DNA of 64,000 bases from Campylobacter concisus (GTDB lineage: Bacteria; Campylobacterota; Campylobacteria; Campylobacterales; Campylobacteraceae). The position numbers and the translations under genes were made by a program. The notes beneath the pieces were generated by a model, which was not told the DNA's origin, searched no databases, and saw only the letters and a list, made by a program, of their open reading frames with translations. The stretch lies in NCBI RefSeq assembly GCF_001298465.1, contig NZ_CP012541.1:1426001-1490000 (forward strand), written 5' to 3'. The number at the start of each line of letters is the position of its first letter. Position 1 is the stretch's first letter. Of the stretch, positions 1-9,103 are shown one piece after another.

Positions 1-389
1 ACATTTGGGCTCACCCAGCTATAAACGCCATGAGCGATAATATAGTCAAATTTCCCAAGCTCTTTTATATCGCTTTCGTTCATGTGCAAAAAATTTCGCT
101 CAAACAGAGTAAAATTTTCTAAACCTATCTGCTTTGCTACCTTGTTACCTTCAGCCACTTGATGGCTTGAGATGTCGACACCAACGACTTTTGCGTTTTT
201 ATGCGAAATAGCAAATGGCAAGATATTACCGCCATATGACGAGCCAAGCTCAAGCACCCTAGCCTCTTTTAAGCCAGCTGCTTTAAGCCCCAGAAATTTA
301 GCAACCGCTTCTATCCTAACTGGCGAGCAGTCGCTAAATGCGGCCGAGAAATAAGGAATTTCGTCGTAAGCTTTTTTTGCCTTGTTCAT
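1..389 (-). CDS. Class I SAM-dependent methyltransferase, N-terminal part (cut by window edge)
   Basis: Only the first 129 codons are in the window; the gene continues beyond base 1. The reading begins [18 protein letters not shown] and contains the SAM-binding glycine-rich motif LELGSSYGGN near residues 46-55 and the acidic GVDIS strand end about 20 residues later, as in class I (Rossmann-fold) methyltransferases. The later HGVYSWVSP stretch resembles methyltransferases that carry a C-terminal regulatory domain, but that part is outside the window. The ATG (387-389) overlaps the TGA of serC (389-391) by one base, so it is probably translated in the serC operon. The substrate cannot be told from this fragment. 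Confidence 0.8.
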   Translation of the reverse strand, partial: MNKAKKAYDEIPYFSAAFSDCSPVRIEAVAKFLGLKAAGLKEARVLELGSSYGGNILPFAISHKNAKVVGVDISSHQVAEGNKVAKQIGLENFTLFERNFLHMNESDIKELGKFDYIIAHGVYSWVSPN

Positions 390-1468
390 CAGCCGTGCTT
401 TCTAGCAAATTCTCTCATGAACTCGCCAAGTTTCTCAACGTCGCTTTGGCTAACGGCGTTATAGATAGAGGCTCTTATGCCACCAAGATGTCTGTGACCT
501 TTTAGCCCTAGCATGCCCTCTTTTAGTGCTTCTTCTACAAAAACTGGCTCAAGCGCATGATCTTTTGGTATCGTAAAGCTCACGTTCATATCTGATCTGC
601 TTGATTTTTTAGCGTGGCCTAGGTAAAAGCCATTTGAGCTGTCTATGATGCTATAAAGCGTGCTTGCTTTTTTGGCATTTATCTTCTCAACCTCGGCAAG
701 TCCGCCAAGATCTAGCAGGTGCTGCATGGTTAAATTTAAAAGATAAATTCCAAAGGTTGGCGGTGTGTTGTAAAGTGAATTTGCCTCTACGTGCGTTTTG
801 TAGCGCAAAAACATAGGGATATTTTGACTGCTCACACGATCAACTAAGTCTTTTCTTAAAATAACGATAGTCACGCCACTTGGGCCTGCATTTTTCTGAG
901 CGCCGCCGTAAAGTAAACCAATGCTGCTAAAATCAAGCGGTCTAGCGAAAAAATCGCTCGAAGCATCGACAACTAGGGGCGATTTAGTCTTTGGCATAGC
1001 CTTATACTGCGTGCCATAAATCGTATTATTTGAGCAGATGTAGGCATAGTCGGCATCATCGCTAAATTTTACCTCTGGGATGTAAGAGAAATTTTCATCC
1101 TCGCTGCTTGCGACGACATCTACATTTACGCCAAGCACTTTTGCCTCTTTGATCGCTTTGTTTGTCCAAACGCCGGTGTTTGCGTACTGCGCCTTGCCGC
1201 CTTGATATAAATTCATCGGTATCATCGCAAACTGCAAGTGTGCGCCACCTTGCAAAAATAAAATTTCATACTCATCGCCAATGCCGTAAAGCTTTCTTAT
1301 CTTATCCATCGCGCCAAAGTGTATCTCCTCAAAGGTCTTGCTTCTGTGGCTGATCTCCATGATCGAGTAACCCTCGCCTCTGTAGTCGGTAAATTCGGCC
1401 TTTGCGTGCTCTAAAACGTCTAATGGTATCGCACTTGGGCCTGCGCTAAAGTTGATTTTTCTACTCAT
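389..1468 (-). CDS. serC: Phosphoserine aminotransferase
   Basis: This 359-residue, PLP-dependent class V aminotransferase converts 3-phosphohydroxypyruvate to phosphoserine in serine synthesis. The start [11 protein letters not shown] is the family signature for the phosphate-binding N-terminus. The PLP lysine lies in [11 protein letters not shown], around residue 190, and the C-terminal [16 protein letters not shown] is diagnostic of SerC. Length is normal for the family. AAGGAG lies five bases before the ATG. The gene is two bases downstream of xseA and overlaps the next methyltransferase, matching the Cj0325-Cj0326 order in C. jejuni. serB, the next step of the pathway, is in the same window at 17.5 kb but in a different block. 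Confidence 0.97.
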   Translation of the reverse strand: MSRKINFSAGPSAIPLDVLEHAKAEFTDYRGEGYSIMEISHRSKTFEEIHFGAMDKIRKLYGIGDEYEILFLQGGAHLQFAMIPMNLYQGGKAQYANTGVWTNKAIKEAKVLGVNVDVVASSEDENFSYIPEVKFSDDADYAYICSNNTIYGTQYKAMPKTKSPLVVDASSDFFARPLDFSSIGLLYGGAQKNAGPSGVTIVILRKDLVDRVSSQNIPMFLRYKTHVEANSLYNTPPTFGIYLLNLTMQHLLDLGGLAEVEKINAKKASTLYSIIDSSNGFYLGHAKKSSRSDMNVSFTIPKDHALEPVFVEEALKEGMLGLKGHRHLGGIRASIYNAVSQSDVEKLGEFMREFARKHG

Positions 1469-1470
1469 TT

Positions 1471-2637
1471 TTACTCCTTGATGATTGCTTTTTTATGTGT
1501 ATTTTGCGAGATGAGCTCGATCTCATCATTAAAATTTAAATCCCTAAGATCGGCTCTCTTGCCATCTTTTCTAACCTCGATAAGCCCTTTCGTGCTCTCA
1601 AAAAAGAGCTCCCTCATCTCGTAAGCCTTTTCTAGCGAGCTAAGAGCCGAGCTAAGAACTAAAATTTTCCTTGAAACGGCGTTTGTTAGGGCATTTTGCT
1701 TGTTTGTCACCTCGCTAAATTTTAGCTCGATCCTAGCTTTTAGAGCGTTTGACGAAAATTTAGAGAGGAGCAAATTTAATAAATTTTGCTTCTTTGTGAT
1801 CTTTAAATTTAAAGCGCTATCAAGATCGTCGCTGAGCCTATCAAGATACTGCAAAAACGCCTCTTCATCAGGCAGTAGATCAAGCATAGCTGCACTTGGC
1901 GTGAGCGACCTGCGATCAGCCACAAAGTCGCTTATAACGTAGTCGATCTCATGTCCGATAGCACTTATGACAGGCGTTTTGGTAGCGTAAATTTCACGTG
2001 CCAAACCCTCGTCATTAAAGCACCAAAGATCCTCTTTGCTACCGCCTCCGCGCGCCAATACGATCACATCAACACCGTATTTATCGGCCCTACGCAAAGC
2101 TTTTATGAGTGAGCTTGGAGCATTTTCGCCCTGAGTTAATGCGTCAAATATATAAATTTCACTTAGCCTCCAGCGGCTCGTAACGACTTTTAGCATATCC
2201 TGAAGTGCAGCTGAAGTAGCGCTTGTGACAAGGGCTATTTTTTTAGGTAAATTTGGTATCTCTTTTTTTGCGCCGATGTCAAAAAGCCCCTCATTTTCGA
2301 GCTTTTCTTTAAGCTGTCTAAACGCGAGCTCAAGCTCGCCCTCACCATCAGGCAGCATGGCACTTGCCACTAGCTGATACGACCCACTTGGCGAATAGAT
2401 GGTCACTTTGCCATAAATTTTGACCTTCAAGCCCTCTTTTGGCAGGAATTTGACCTTTTGGTTATTCATACGATACATCACAGCTGAGATGCTTGACTTT
2501 TCGTCCTTTAGCGTGAAGTACCAGTGCCCAGAGGCGTGCTTAGTAAGGCGCGAAATTTCTCCACTTACCTCGACATAGTCAAGTGTGGCTTCAAGTAGTG
2601 CCTTTGCTTTTTCGTTTAGCTCAGAAACACTAAGCAT
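1471..2637 (-). CDS. xseA: Exodeoxyribonuclease VII large subunit
   Basis: The large, catalytic subunit of exonuclease VII, which trims single-stranded DNA ends in the cytoplasm together with XseB. The 388-residue protein has an N-terminal OB-fold (about 1-100, with [12 protein letters not shown]) followed by the nuclease core. Visible family motifs are [27 protein letters not shown] and [20 protein letters not shown]. The C-terminal part is helical and Lys-rich, as expected for the coiled-coil XseB-binding region, but shorter than in E. coli (about 450 residues), as is usual in Campylobacter. Its start overlaps the end of ubiE by eight bases, and serC follows after two bases. Confidence 0.95.
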   Translation of the reverse strand: MLSVSELNEKAKALLEATLDYVEVSGEISRLTKHASGHWYFTLKDEKSSISAVMYRMNNQKVKFLPKEGLKVKIYGKVTIYSPSGSYQLVASAMLPDGEGELELAFRQLKEKLENEGLFDIGAKKEIPNLPKKIALVTSATSAALQDMLKVVTSRWRLSEIYIFDALTQGENAPSSLIKALRRADKYGVDVIVLARGGGSKEDLWCFNDEGLAREIYATKTPVISAIGHEIDYVISDFVADRRSLTPSAAMLDLLPDEEAFLQYLDRLSDDLDSALNLKITKKQNLLNLLLSKFSSNALKARIELKFSEVTNKQNALTNAVSRKILVLSSALSSLEKAYEMRELFFESTKGLIEVRKDGKRADLRDLNFNDEIELISQNTHKKAIIKE

Positions 2638-3352
2638 TGATTTCTCTTACCTTTTTAGCAATAAATAGTGTCGAGATATCCATGCTAAAGCCCTTGCAAA
2701 GATCTATCTCAAAGCCAGCTTCGGCTAGCTCGTCGCAAAAGCTCTTTGCGTCCAAGAAATTTTCGATCGAGCTTGGCAGATATTCGTATGCCTCTTTGTT
2801 TTTGGAGATAAAGCCGCCGATACTTGGCAAAATTTTACTTAGATAAAAATCTCTTAGCGAGGTCATAAGCCCCTTTTTCTGGCGTTTTGTAAATTCAAGT
2901 ACGACTACGTAGCCATTTAGAGCAAGCACTCTGTTAAACTCTCTAAGCGCAGCCTTTCGCTCGACCACGTTTCTGATGCCATAGCTTATGCTTAGAATTT
3001 GAGCCTCTCCACTTGCAAGCGTCGTGTTGTCAGCGTAGGCCTCTATAAATTTAAAATTTGGAAATTTTGCCTTCGCCTCTTTTAGCATACCGCTTGATGG
3101 ATCGATACCAGTAAGGCTTTTCACCTCAACGCCAAATTCCTTTGAGATTTCACTCCAAAGCCCCATCATATCGCCAGTGCCACAAGCCACATCCACGATA
3201 TTTATGCTTTTATTTTTAAAAATTTCTAGCATATATCTGCAGGCAAATTTCCTCCAGCTCACGTCCACGCCAAGGCTTAGTACCCTGTTTGCGACGTCGT
3301 AAGTCGGAGCGATCTGGTTAAACATATCAACTATTTTTTCTTGTTTTTGCAT
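2630..3352 (-). CDS. ubiE: Menaquinone C-methyltransferase (UbiE/MenG family)
   Basis: A 240-residue SAM-dependent C-methyltransferase of the UbiE/MenG family, which methylates the demethylmenaquinone ring in the last step of menaquinone synthesis. The SAM motif VVDVACGTGDMMGLW is near residues 52-66. The family signatures ARFNQIAPTYD-like (DMFNQIAPTYDVANRVLSLG) at the N-terminus and SISYGIRNVVERKAALREFNRVL in the middle are both present. Campylobacter respires on menaquinones made through the futalosine route, so the C-methylating role fits. The gene lies 12 bases after the CYTH-CHAD gene and overlaps xseA. Confidence 0.93.
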   Translation of the reverse strand: MQKQEKIVDMFNQIAPTYDVANRVLSLGVDVSWRKFACRYMLEIFKNKSINIVDVACGTGDMMGLWSEISKEFGVEVKSLTGIDPSSGMLKEAKAKFPNFKFIEAYADNTTLASGEAQILSISYGIRNVVERKAALREFNRVLALNGYVVVLEFTKRQKKGLMTSLRDFYLSKILPSIGGFISKNKEAYEYLPSSIENFLDAKSFCDELAEAGFEIDLCKGFSMDISTLFIAKKVREINA

Positions 3353-3364
3353 AAATTTGCCCTT

Positions 3365-4783
3365 TTATATGTAGTAAATTTTTAAATTTCTTGAAATTTT
3401 GCGAGTTGCTTTTATAAATTTAAGACGCTTTTTTAGTATCTCTTCTCTACTTTTATAAATTTGTTTGTAAATTTTACTCTCGAGCCTCTCTTTATCTGGC
3501 ATTTCTGGAAGTCTTTTAAGGATACCGAGCCAGACGTCATAGTCTTGAAGATTACCAAAAATTTCTTGCATCTGCTTTAGCTTATCTTCATACTTTTTAA
3601 GCCCTTCAAAATAGAAAATTTCACATAAAAACTCATATGTGTATCTTATCTTTTTAAGCTCGATCCTAAGCTTGTGAAATGTCTCGTTTGGGCAGTCTTG
3701 ATTAAGGCCTTTTAGCCTTTTTTGAGCTAAAACTAAAAGCATTCTAAGCTTAAACGAACCAAGGCGCGAAAGGCTTACATCAAAGAGTTTTGACTTATAA
3801 AATTCACCCTCGTTTAAAAATATCTCCCACTCTTTTAAAAATGCGTAGTTTTCTTCATCGCCAAGGTAGCTTTTTACATTTTCATACTCTAAATCTAGAG
3901 CCTTTCGCACAAAATAGATAGGCTCATTTGCGTGCTTTTGCTCGTTTAAAAAGTTCAAAAATACATCCAAATCTCGCTTTTTGTTTGTCGAGTTTGCAAG
4001 CATTTTAAAATTCTCACCAAAAAAAAGTGTCACTTTCTCATCAAAAACGCCACTAAAAATTTTAAGTAACGATCTAACTTTTCTTAAATTTACGCGAAGC
4101 TCATGCAAAACTTCTTCATCTTTGTCTACCAAATACTGGCTTTTTAGCCTTTTTATTACTTTAAAAATACTAACAAAAAGGACTCTTAACGCCTCTCCAC
4201 TTTTTAGATTTGCAGCAAAATTTGGCAGAATTTCTTTTTCTTTTATGATCTTATAGGCTCTTTTGTAGTCGATTTGTTCATTTTCATTAGCATGGATGGC
4301 GAGAAATTTGTTTTTATATCTTTTATCGCAAGTTACGTCACTTAGGCAAAAATTTTCTAAAAACGGTGGCAGCTTGAAAAAGACGGCCTCATTTTCATCG
4401 CTAAATTCGATCTCAAATGTACAAAGCCCGTTTAGTTCATTTTTAAAAATATCGATATTGCAAGGATTGTTATTTAGTTTAAAAATATATCTATCTTTTA
4501 AGATGACGGTACCGATGCGGTTTTTAAGAGCCTTTTTAAACTCCGCTTTTTCACAAAATTCTTCATTTTCTTCTCTGATTAGATCTTTGCCAATCTTTAC
4601 AGTTTTTATAAATTTATCCTCTTCACTTCGGAAGCGGGTCTCTTCATTTTGCGTTATCTTGGTATAAAATTGAGAAATTTCAAGATGCTTAAAGACTACT
4701 CCAGCTTCTTTTAAAAAATCTAGAATTTGAGAATTTTTGAGTAAAAATTTACGCTCTATCTCCAAACTCACATTTTTCTCCAA
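3365..4783 (-). CDS. CYTH-CHAD domain protein
   Basis: A 472-residue two-domain protein. The N-terminal CYTH (triphosphate tunnel) domain, about 1-170, starts with the ExExK signature LEIERKFLL and has the repeated charged strands of the tunnel. Family members cleave triphosphate or related compounds. The C-terminal CHAD domain, about 190-460, is all-helical with paired histidines in HELRVNLRKVRSLLKIF and HKLRIELKKIRYTYEFL, and CHAD domains bind polyphosphate. It therefore probably acts in polyphosphate or triphosphate metabolism; the exact substrate is unknown. GGAG lies just before the ATG and an extended -10 box sits about 15-20 bases upstream, so it seems to start its own transcript after the perR terminator. 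The gene order matches C. jejuni Cj0323-Cj0324. Confidence 0.85.
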   Translation of the reverse strand: MEKNVSLEIERKFLLKNSQILDFLKEAGVVFKHLEISQFYTKITQNEETRFRSEEDKFIKTVKIGKDLIREENEEFCEKAEFKKALKNRIGTVILKDRYIFKLNNNPCNIDIFKNELNGLCTFEIEFSDENEAVFFKLPPFLENFCLSDVTCDKRYKNKFLAIHANENEQIDYKRAYKIIKEKEILPNFAANLKSGEALRVLFVSIFKVIKRLKSQYLVDKDEEVLHELRVNLRKVRSLLKIFSGVFDEKVTLFFGENFKMLANSTNKKRDLDVFLNFLNEQKHANEPIYFVRKALDLEYENVKSYLGDEENYAFLKEWEIFLNEGEFYKSKLFDVSLSRLGSFKLRMLLVLAQKRLKGLNQDCPNETFHKLRIELKKIRYTYEFLCEIFYFEGLKKYEDKLKQMQEIFGNLQDYDVWLGILKRLPEMPDKERLESKIYKQIYKSREEILKKRLKFIKATRKISRNLKIYYI

Positions 4784-4795
4784 AATTTTTTGTTC

Positions 4796-4804
4796 ATTTT
4801 AGCA
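4796..4804 (-). promoter_or_regulatory. Extended -10 promoter box for the CYTH-CHAD/ubiE/xseA/serC run
   Basis: On the minus strand the sequence reads TTGCTAAAATG, an extended -10 (TGnTAAAAT) of the Campylobacter housekeeping sigma type, in an AT-rich region. It lies between the perR terminator and the CYTH-CHAD start codon. Campylobacter promoters have no clear -35 box, so this rests on the -10 only. Confidence 0.5.
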
Positions 4805-4879
4805 AGTTAGTGCTTAAAACAATGAGAAAAATGCTAAATTTAGGCTTATTTTAAAAGTATTTTTACAAGAAAAAGATGG

Positions 4880-4909
4880 AATTTATGCTGCTAAATAGCA
4901 ACATAAATT
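4880..4909 (-). terminator. Intrinsic terminator after perR
   Basis: Directly after the perR stop the minus strand forms a hairpin with AATTTATG pairing with CATAAATT, then TGCT pairing with AGCA around an ATTT loop. CCATCTTTTTC follows. Confidence 0.8.
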
Positions 4910-5320
4910 TTATTTACAGTGTTTACAGCTTTTTACGCTAGCTACGATATTTAGACGCTCTATTATATTTCCGATCTTCTTTTCTAGCGCCTCTTGATAT
5001 TTGCCAAGCTCAGCATCATCGTAACTCACGTCCTCGACGCTTCCACAGCTTTCACAGACAACATGGATATGTGGATATTCGTATATGTCGTATCTAGCTT
5101 TTTGATTGACGATATTTACTTCAACTACGAGACCTTCGTCTTTTAAAGTATTTAAATTTTTATAAACCGTTGCTAGAGAAACCGATGGGCTCTCTTTTAA
5201 AATTTCATCATAAAGCTCATCAATCGTTGGATGCGTGTGGCGATCAAGAATTCTTAAAACGCTAAGGCGCTGTGGCGTGACTTTTAGCCCAGATTGCTTT
5301 AATAATGATACGTATTGCAT
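4910..5320 (-). CDS. perR: Peroxide-responsive repressor of the Fur family
   Basis: A 136-residue Fur-family metalloregulator. It closely resembles Campylobacter PerR in the winged-helix part (LKVTPQRLSVLRIL, then SLATVYKNLNTLKDEGLV) and in the HIHVVCESCG metal region. One CxxC pair is CESC near residue 94 and the other is CKHC at the extreme C-terminus; together they would hold the structural zinc. In C. jejuni PerR represses catalase and alkyl hydroperoxide reductase genes. It follows dxs after 72 bases and is closed by a strong terminator. Fur itself is usually longer and has a different N-terminus, so PerR is preferred. Confidence 0.88.
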   Translation of the reverse strand: MQYVSLLKQSGLKVTPQRLSVLRILDRHTHPTIDELYDEILKESPSVSLATVYKNLNTLKDEGLVVEVNIVNQKARYDIYEYPHIHVVCESCGSVEDVSYDDAELGKYQEALEKKIGNIIERLNIVASVKSCKHCK

Positions 5321-5381
5321 AATGCTTTTCCTTGTTTTTATTTTGGCTTATGCTAGCAAAAATAATATTAAACGTTACTTT

Positions 5382-5397
5382 ATTAAATGATATTAAT
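5382..5397. promoter_or_regulatory. Possible PerR/Fur-type operator upstream of perR
   Basis: ATTAAATGATATTAAT is an imperfect palindrome (arms ATTAA and TTAAT) in the 72-base gap upstream of perR, overlapping the dxs stop codon. PerR is autoregulated in C. jejuni, so an operator is expected near here. The match is weak in such AT-rich sequence. Confidence 0.25.
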
Positions 5398-7219
5398 TAT
5401 TCTCTAGTAAATTTTTGGTAATCTGCTCGGCACTTATACCAAGGTACTTTTCAACCTCGGCGGTTGAACCATGCGGGATAAATTTATCTTCATACTCAAA
5501 GCTAATGACGCTTATATTTGATATGCCATTTTCTTGTAAAAATGCACTTACTATCTCACCAATACCGCCTTTTTTGGCACTATCGCTAAAGATGTACCAC
5601 TTTTTAGTACGTTTTGCAAGATCCAGTAAAAGCTCACTATCAAGCGGCTTTGCAAAGACAAGATCAACCAATATCACATCAAGCTTGTCAGCTAGTAAAT
5701 TTCTAACCAAATTTGCCCTACCAACGCCGTTGCCATAGCCTAAAAATACAATATCACTATTTGCATCAGCTAAAATTTCACCCTTGCCAAACTCAAGTGA
5801 CTTAGCTTCAAACTCATCTCTTAAGATAAATGCCCCACGCGGATATCTAAATGCGCTAACACCCTTGTAAGAGTAGGCAAATTCCATAACATTTTTCATA
5901 CTCTCTTCACACCTTGGGGCAAAAAGAACCATATTTGGCACAGCATTTAAAAAGCTAATATCAAACGCACCTTGATGCGTTTCGCCGTCCTCACCTACGA
6001 TACCAGCCCTATCCATCGCAAAAGTGATGTTTAAATTTAAAATAGAAGCATCGTGAATGACCTGATCGTAGGCTCTTTGCATAAATGTCGAGTATATCGC
6101 AACAAATGGCTTAAAGCCCTCTTTTGCCATGGCTGACATAGACGTGACTGCGTGTTGCTCGGCTATCGCCACGTCCCAAAAACGATCTGGAAATTCTTGT
6201 ATCAAAGCGTCCATGCCAGTGCCTGTTGGCATCGCGGCCGTTACGCCAACGATGTCGCTATACTCTCTTGCCATCTTTAAAAGCTGCTCGCTAAAGATCG
6301 CCGTGGCTGACTTGTTTGACTGTCTTTTGATAAATTCGCCACTTTTTAGATCAAATGGTCCAACTCCGTGCCAATTTTCGTAGCACCCCTCAGCAAATTC
6401 ATACCCTTTGCCCTTTAGTGTCTGCACGTGCACAATGACTGGCTTTTTCATATTTTTAGCAGTTTCAAATGTACTAAGAAGCGCGCCTAAGTCGTGTCCA
6501 TCAACTGGCCCAATGTACTCAAGCCCAAGCTCTTCAAAAAACATGCCAGGAGTGATGAGCCTGATGCCCTCTTCGATACGCCTAGCCATATATGCAGCTG
6601 AATCTGGCATATAGCTTAGAAATTTCTCAACCCTGCCCTTAAATTTTTGATAAAACTGTCCTGCCATCATCTGGCTTAGGTACTTGCTAAGCGCGCCTAT
6701 AGGCTTACTAATACTCATCTCGTTGTCGTTTAGGATGATAACGCAAGGGTATTTTCTATCGCCCAGCTCATTTAGCGCCTCGTACGCCATTCCGCCACTT
6801 AGTGAGCCATCCCCTATGACAGTCACTGGGATACGATCTTCATTTTTAAGTTTTATCGCCTTTGCAGCACCAACTGCTAGAGATATAGATGTTGAGCTAT
6901 GTCCTGCCACAAAGTAGTCAAATTTACTCTCACTTGGCTTTGTGTAGCCGCTAATGCCATTAAATTTCCTAAGAGTATCAAAACTCTCCCAGCGCCCAGT
7001 TAGCAGCTTATGCGCATAGCTTTGATGGCTTACGTCAAAGATAAATGGATCTTTTGTCACATCAAAAATTTTATGCATCGCAACGATGATCTCAACAGCA
7101 CCGATATTTGAGCTAAGATGACCGCCATTTTTGCTAACAGTAGCTAAAATTTTATCCCTGATGTCATGACAAAGTGCGTTTAGTTCATCAACATCTAAAC
7201 TTTTAACGTCTTTATTCAT
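5393..7219 (-). CDS. dxs: 1-deoxy-D-xylulose-5-phosphate synthase
   Basis: The first enzyme of the MEP isoprenoid pathway, joining pyruvate and glyceraldehyde 3-phosphate with thiamine diphosphate (TPP) in the cytoplasm. At 608 residues it is near the family length. Visible signatures are HLSSNIGAVEI at the N-terminus, the TPP/Mg motif GDGSLSGGMAYEALN (about 138-152), EQHAVTSMSAMA and EDGETHQGAFDI in the pyrimidine-binding domain, and a C-terminal transketolase domain. It overlaps fliH by eight bases (5'-part at 7212-7219), so it is probably co-transcribed with the flagellar genes, the same odd partnership seen at Cj0320-Cj0321. Confidence 0.97.
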   Translation of the reverse strand: MNKDVKSLDVDELNALCHDIRDKILATVSKNGGHLSSNIGAVEIIVAMHKIFDVTKDPFIFDVSHQSYAHKLLTGRWESFDTLRKFNGISGYTKPSESKFDYFVAGHSSTSISLAVGAAKAIKLKNEDRIPVTVIGDGSLSGGMAYEALNELGDRKYPCVIILNDNEMSISKPIGALSKYLSQMMAGQFYQKFKGRVEKFLSYMPDSAAYMARRIEEGIRLITPGMFFEELGLEYIGPVDGHDLGALLSTFETAKNMKKPVIVHVQTLKGKGYEFAEGCYENWHGVGPFDLKSGEFIKRQSNKSATAIFSEQLLKMAREYSDIVGVTAAMPTGTGMDALIQEFPDRFWDVAIAEQHAVTSMSAMAKEGFKPFVAIYSTFMQRAYDQVIHDASILNLNITFAMDRAGIVGEDGETHQGAFDISFLNAVPNMVLFAPRCEESMKNVMEFAYSYKGVSAFRYPRGAFILRDEFEAKSLEFGKGEILADANSDIVFLGYGNGVGRANLVRNLLADKLDVILVDLVFAKPLDSELLLDLAKRTKKWYIFSDSAKKGGIGEIVSAFLQENGISNISVISFEYEDKFIPHGSTAEVEKYLGISAEQITKNLLENN

Positions 7220-8075
7220 TATTTACCAGCATTTTTAGTTTTTCTAGCCTTGTTTGCATAGTCGCATCGATATTGCCGCCATCACTTATAATAACCACAC
7301 CACCTTTACTTATAGCATCATCAGCGCTTATTTTGACGTGTTCATTCTTGCTAAATTGCTCTTTTATATATTCGCTATCTTCTGGGTTTACGCGAATTTC
7401 TATATTTTTAACATTACTTAGCTCTTTTATAAGAGAGCTTGCTAGATGATGAGCGATCTGATTTGAAGAGGTTGAAATTTCTTTATCGATTACTTCTTTT
7501 GCGATTTTTATAGCAGTTTGTCCAAGCTCTTCTTCGATCTTCTTTAAAAACTCATCGAATTTAACGTACTGCTCATCTAGCTTTGCAGCTGAAGCACTAA
7601 ATCTAGCCTCAAGCTCATTTATCCTTGCTTCATTTGCCGCATTTGCCTGGGCGATACCCTCATTTTTGCCATCCTCTTTTGCACGAGAAATTTCAGCCTC
7701 AAGGCGCTTAGCAAATTCGCTCTCTTGGTTTTCTATTTGCATTTGAAGTTTGATGATATTGCTACTTAGCTCATCTGTTTTTTTAAGCAATTCTTCGACA
7801 AAGCTTGACTCGCCTGCTTGCTGTATTTGTGGACTTTGAGCCTGAGAAGCAAAGTGATTTTGTGAGTTTGTCTGCGTTTGGTGGCTAGCTTGAGGAACAA
7901 AATTTTCACCCTTTTGCCCAAAATTTTGCTCGCTTAGCTCTTCACTAAGATTATTTTCCTCTATCAATACAGGAGCACTATCTGTGGCTCGCTCTCCAAC
8001 TCCAAGCACCTTAAATCTGTAATTTTCTATAAAGTGAGCTGGAGAAGTTTCACTGGTTATTACGCTGCTTTTCAT
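7212..8075 (-). CDS. fliH: Flagellar export apparatus protein FliH
   Basis: FliH binds and regulates the FliI ATPase of the flagellar type III export apparatus at the cytoplasmic face of the basal body. The 287-residue product has a Ser/Gln/Asn-rich N-terminal half (about 60-115), a long charged coiled coil (about 125-200) and the FliH/YscL-like C-terminal domain (IAKEVIDKEISTSSNQ, then NIEIRVNPEDSEYI). It directly follows fliG with a four-base overlap, the canonical fliF-fliG-fliH order. The low-complexity N-terminal segment is likely variable. Confidence 0.93.
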   Translation of the reverse strand: MKSSVITSETSPAHFIENYRFKVLGVGERATDSAPVLIEENNLSEELSEQNFGQKGENFVPQASHQTQTNSQNHFASQAQSPQIQQAGESSFVEELLKKTDELSSNIIKLQMQIENQESEFAKRLEAEISRAKEDGKNEGIAQANAANEARINELEARFSASAAKLDEQYVKFDEFLKKIEEELGQTAIKIAKEVIDKEISTSSNQIAHHLASSLIKELSNVKNIEIRVNPEDSEYIKEQFSKNEHVKISADDAISKGGVVIISDGGNIDATMQTRLEKLKMLVNNE

Positions 8076-9103
8076 TCTATCATCTCATCTGCTTCGCCGA
8101 CTTGGAATACACCTTGATCAGCTAGAGTTTGCACTGTCTCTACTATGCGCCTTTGGGCCTCTTCAACATCTTTTACACGCACGGCACCAAGGTATTGCAT
8201 CTCCTCTTTAAAGGCTTCTGCTGCACGCTGAGACATATTTGATAAAAATTTATCCTTGATGCCATCGCTTGAGCCCTTAAACGCGACCATGAGGTCTTTT
8301 TTATCGACATTTTTAAGAATTTCTCTAATCGCAGTTGCGTTAAGGTTGATAATATCTTCAAAGGTAAACATAAGCTCTTTAATCGTTGTCGCAAGCTTAT
8401 CATCACTTTGCTCTATGCGTTCGATCGTGCTTTTACTAGCTTTTTGCCCAAGTCTATTAAGCACTTCTGCCACAGCTCTTGGACCGCCAACTTCGACTTT
8501 ATAAGAAGTAAGACTTTCAAGCTTGCCTTCAAGTACAGTTGAAACACGCTTAATCACCGATGGGCTAATATCACCAAGATTTGCCATTCTAATGACAACT
8601 TCGCTTCTTAGCTCATCTGAGAAAAAGCTAAGCGTTTCAGCAGCGCTCGTTGAGTCCATGTGAGCTAGTATTAGCGCAATAGTTTGAGGATGCTCTTTTA
8701 TGATAAAGTCTGCGAGTTGCTGTGGTTTTATCTTATCAAGATAGCCAAAGCTTTTTGAGTTTTCCATGCTTTTTGCAAGCTTGTCTAAAATTTTCTGAGC
8801 AGCCTCTGGACCAAATGTGCGGTATAAAATTTCTTTTGCATACTCTAAACCACCACTTCTCATATATTGATTTGACTGCATTAGCGCGTAAAATTCTTCT
8901 AGCACAGCACTTGCGACTTGTTTGTCTATGTTTTTTGCGGTTGCGATATAGCCTGAAATTTCAGTGATGACATCAACATCCATGTGAGAAAATATAAGAG
9001 CAGTTGCCTCTTCGCCAAGCTGAATCAGCAAAATAGCAATCTTTTCAGGCATCGATAGATCATCATAAATCATTTTTTGCTTGTCATTTAGCTTTATTGA
9101 CAT
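8072..9103 (-). CDS. fliG: Flagellar motor switch protein FliG
   Basis: FliG forms the upper part of the rotor C-ring, links to the MS-ring protein FliF and interacts with the MotA stator. Three armadillo-like domains are recognisable: N-terminal (SMPEKIAILLIQLGEEAT), middle with the EHPQTIALILAHM motif near 135-150, and C-terminal with MFTFEDIINLN followed by a charged helix that contacts the stator. I chose the ATG at 9103 (343 residues) over a TTG one codon earlier. AAGGA lies seven bases upstream, and it overlaps the fliF stop as TGATG. Confidence 0.96.
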   Translation of the reverse strand: MSIKLNDKQKMIYDDLSMPEKIAILLIQLGEEATALIFSHMDVDVITEISGYIATAKNIDKQVASAVLEEFYALMQSNQYMRSGGLEYAKEILYRTFGPEAAQKILDKLAKSMENSKSFGYLDKIKPQQLADFIIKEHPQTIALILAHMDSTSAAETLSFFSDELRSEVVIRMANLGDISPSVIKRVSTVLEGKLESLTSYKVEVGGPRAVAEVLNRLGQKASKSTIERIEQSDDKLATTIKELMFTFEDIINLNATAIREILKNVDKKDLMVAFKGSSDGIKDKFLSNMSQRAAEAFKEEMQYLGAVRVKDVEEAQRRIVETVQTLADQGVFQVGEADEMIE